64,000 bases of DNA, from the NCBI GenBank assembly GCA_046349935.1, contig JAXMBK010000004.1, positions 682,001 through 746,000 on the forward strand, read 5' to 3'. A program made the position numbers and the translations under genes. The DNA is from CAIXSC01 sp046349935 (lineage in GTDB: Bacteria > Planctomycetota > Planctomycetia > Pirellulales > Pirellulaceae). The notes below the pieces were generated by a model. It was given only the letters and a program-made list of their open reading frames with translations, made no database searches and was not told the origin of the DNA. Of this stretch, positions 61,894 to 64,000 are shown piece after piece. Within the stretch, counting starts at the first letter, position 1; each line of letters opens with the position of its first letter.

Positions 61894-61912
61894 ATGCGCA
61901 AGGGGACGCACC

Positions 61913-64000
61913 ATGTTCCCGCCGCTCGATGCTCAGCACATTCAGTCGCTCGCGCCTCGGCAAGCGCTGCAAGCCCTCCGCTCGACGTCGTCGGGCTTGC
62001 GTCACGACGAGGTGCAACGCAGGCGAGCCGAATTCGGCTTCAATGAACTGTCGGCGGCCCGCGGGCGCCGTTGGCCGGGGATGCTCGCCCGCCAGTTCTG
62101 CCACTTCTTCAGTCTCTTGCTGATCTTCTCGGCGGTGCTGTGTTTCGTCGCCGACTGGCTGCGTCCCGACGAAAGCATGCCGATTCTGGGCGGCGCTCTG
62201 GCCGGCGTCGCCTTGCTCAACGGACTCTTCGCGTTCGCGCAAGAATATCGCGCGGAACGCGCGATGGAGGCGCTCCGCCAATTGCTGCCGCAACAGGTGT
62301 GCGTCCGCCGAGAGGGAGGCGTGCGACAGACGCCGGCGCGGGAACTCGTCCCCGGCGATGTTCTGCTGGTCGCAGCCGGCGACCGTGTGCCCGCAGATGC
62401 GCGACTGCTGGAGGCGACCGGATTGCAGGTCAGCTTAGCGCCGCTGACCGGCGAATCGCGTCCTGTCTGGTTGAGCGCCGACCCCGTGAAAGACGTCAGT
62501 CTCGGCGAACGTTCCAACTTGTTGCTCGCCGGCTGCTCGGTTTTGCGCGGCGAGGGCGCGGCGGTCGTATACGCGGTGGGACGCAATACGCAATTCGGCC
62601 GCATCGCGCGACTTTCCGTCGAAACGCACCGCCCTGCATCTCCGCTGGAACGGGACGTAGCGCGTCTCACACGACTCTTGACGCTGTTCGCCGCGACCAT
62701 GGGGCTTGTCTTCTTCGGGTACGGCGTCCTGGTCGGTCGACCATGGCTGCTCAACCTGGTCTTCATGATGGGGATTCTCGTCGCCAATGTTCCCGAGGGG
62801 CTCTTGCCGACGCTTACGCTCGCGCTCTCCATGGGCGCCTTGCGTATGGCGCGAAAACGCGTCCTGGTGAAAGGTCTCCAGGCGGTCGAGACGCTTGGCG
62901 CTATGCATATCATCTGCACCGACAAGACGGGCACGCTGACCGCCGACCAATTATCGTTGGCCGGAGTCTACGGCTGCCTTGCCTCGCAACCGCTTCACGA
63001 CGCCGCGCGCCGTGAATGTCTGCGCTGGGCGATGATTGCGTCCGACCTCCACGAATCGGCGGCGGGCCATTGGATCGGCGATCCCTTGGACGCGGCCACG
63101 GCTCAGCAGTACGCCGCCAGCGGCGGCGACGTCGCGGCGATCGTCCGAGGAACACGGCGACATATCCCGTTTGATGCGCGCCAGCGTCGGCAGGCCGGGA
63201 TTTACGAACAGGCGGACGGACGATTCGTCGCGGTGAAGGGCGCCTGGGAAGCGATTCGGCCGCATACGTCTCGAGTGCAATGGGCGGACGAGTCGGCCTC
63301 GCCGACCGTGGTCGATCCCGAGTTGCTCGAGCAGCTTGATCAACAAGTCGAACGACTCGCACGGCAAGGGATGCGCGTGTTGGCCGTAGCTTACGCCCAG
63401 GAACAACTCGGCGCGCCGACGCCCGAAACCGCATCGAACGGCGACGGGCGGGCAAGTGAATCACCCCCGGAGAACTGGTCGCCGCCGCAGTTGGTCGTCG
63501 CCGGCTTCTTAGCTTGGGAAGACCCCGTGCGTCCGGAGGTTCCCGAGGCGATCGCGCAGTGCCGGTCGGCCGGCATTCGCGTCTTGATGGTGACCGGCGA
63601 TCATCCCGAGACGGCGACGGCGGTGGCTCGGCAAATCGGGCTCGTGCCCGCCGACGCGACTGCCGCCGACGCCGCACTGCTCGGAGAACAACTCGACCGC
63701 CTCTCGGACGAACAGATTGCACAGCGCGTGGAACGCGGCGCGGCGATCTTTGCGCGGACGACTCCCGAACAGAAATTGAAGATCGTCGTGGCGCTCAAGC
63801 ATCATCAGGCCGTCGTCGGGATGACGGGGGACGGCGTGAATGACGCACCGGCGCTGAAGGCGGCCGATGTGGGCATCGCCATGGGCGTCGGCGGCACGGA
63901 AGTCGCCCGCGAGGCGGCCGACGTCATTCTGCTCGACAACCACTTCGCTTCGATCGTGGCGGGCGTCGAAGAGGGACGCGCCATTTACCGCAATATTCGA
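61913..64000 (+). CDS. P2-type cation-transporting ATPase (3' end outside window)
   Basis: 696 codons of an open frame that runs off the right edge. It has the N-terminal cation-ATPase domain, the actuator loop LTGES (T179-S182), the membrane motif VPEGLLPTLTLALSMGA (P294 region), the phosphorylation site DKTGTLT (D337), a nucleotide domain with VAVKGAWE, and the hinge motif VGMTGDGVNDAPALKAADVGIAMG. The PEGL motif is of the P2 group, close to Na+/K+- or Ca2+-ATPases; the transported ion is not settled. The missing end should hold the last four to six helices. SD AAGGGG precedes ATG 61913. Confidence 0.92.
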   Translation, partial: MFPPLDAQHIQSLAPRQALQALRSTSSGLRHDEVQRRRAEFGFNELSAARGRRWPGMLARQFCHFFSLLLIFSAVLCFVADWLRPDESMPILGGALAGVALLNGLFAFAQEYRAERAMEALRQLLPQQVCVRREGGVRQTPARELVPGDVLLVAAGDRVPADARLLEATGLQVSLAPLTGESRPVWLSADPVKDVSLGERSNLLLAGCSVLRGEGAAVVYAVGRNTQFGRIARLSVETHRPASPLERDVARLTRLLTLFAATMGLVFFGYGVLVGRPWLLNLVFMMGILVANVPEGLLPTLTLALSMGALRMARKRVLVKGLQAVETLGAMHIICTDKTGTLTADQLSLAGVYGCLASQPLHDAARRECLRWAMIASDLHESAAGHWIGDPLDAATAQQYAASGGDVAAIVRGTRRHIPFDARQRRQAGIYEQADGRFVAVKGAWEAIRPHTSRVQWADESASPTVVDPELLEQLDQQVERLARQGMRVLAVAYAQEQLGAPTPETASNGDGRASESPPENWSPPQLVVAGFLAWEDPVRPEVPEAIAQCRSAGIRVLMVTGDHPETATAVARQIGLVPADATAADAALLGEQLDRLSDEQIAQRVERGAAIFARTTPEQKLKIVVALKHHQAVVGMTGDGVNDAPALKAADVGIAMGVGGTEVAREAADVILLDNHFASIVAGVEEGRAIYRNIR

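Noticed and set aside
62071..63015. A 314-residue plus-strand frame overlapping the P-type ATPase in another phase
   Set aside because: The ATPase frame from 61913 holds LTGES, PEGL, DKTGTLT and GDGVNDAPALK in order; the other frame has no motif.

Overview
The window is high-GC DNA from a planctomycete, most likely of the Pirellulales or a related order. Evidence for this is two DUF1501 proteins with twin-arginine signals, a giant PSCyt1/DUF1549/DUF1553 protein, a DUF1598 protein, a DUF1559 pilin-like protein with an H-X9-DG tail, secreted proteins that open with an LExLExR-type motif ending in VFAGD, tetrahydromethanopterin/methanofuran-type cofactor genes, CsrA, and peptidoglycan genes. All names rest on motif reading; no database search was possible.

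Layout. 1-7007 (+): SUF iron-sulfur operon (sufC cut by the window edge, sufB, sufD, a Rieske-SufT fusion) running with almost no gaps into three H4MPT/methanofuran-type cofactor genes. 7004-10584: a DUF1598 protein and an FHA-GAF-sigma54 activator. 10616-17815: cinA, murB, an ftsQ-like gene, csrA, dapA, a thioesterase, an ACT protein and a zinc-ribbon protein. 17888-22805 (-): a planctomycete DUF1501 + PSCyt1/DUF1549/PA14/DUF1553 pair. 23159-32269: a TIM-barrel (PEP-hydrolase-like)-sigma54 activator fusion, a PpiD/SurA-like chaperone with a Lys-Pro-Ala-Glu linker, topA, an orphan MacB-type permease and a TlpA-like lipoprotein. 32365-37225 (-): an FG-GAP/ASPIC protein and a membrane pentaheme cytochrome with TPRs. 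38245-43815: a small hypothetical, an inositol-phosphatase family protein, and sucB and sucA. 44098-48589: a class II photolyase, a lone lower-GC P-loop ATPase and a second DUF1501 protein. 49143-51281: a DEAD-box helicase. 51305-54531: a compact regulated block with a terminator, a promoter, a cobalamin riboswitch, a DUF1559 gene, a terminator, a 12-bp hairpin covering a Shine-Dalgarno, and a vanadium haloperoxidase with RTX repeats. 54549-58021 (-): a cadherin/VCBS-like tandem-repeat surface protein whose frame is broken by six clustered deletions. 58636-64000: a stress/redox-like cluster (CBS, receiver, BON, two c-type cytochromes) ending in a P2-type cation ATPase that runs off the window.

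Regulation is the most interesting part. Four signals stand out: the cobalamin riboswitch in front of a pilin-like gene; the SD-occluding hairpin before the haloperoxidase; a multi-helix leader with an intrinsic terminator only 19 nt before the P-type ATPase start; and a 24-nt palindrome that supplies the stop codon and a 3' hairpin to two unrelated genes. Short tandem repeats seeded on stop codons (14-nt and 17-nt units) occur at two other gene ends.
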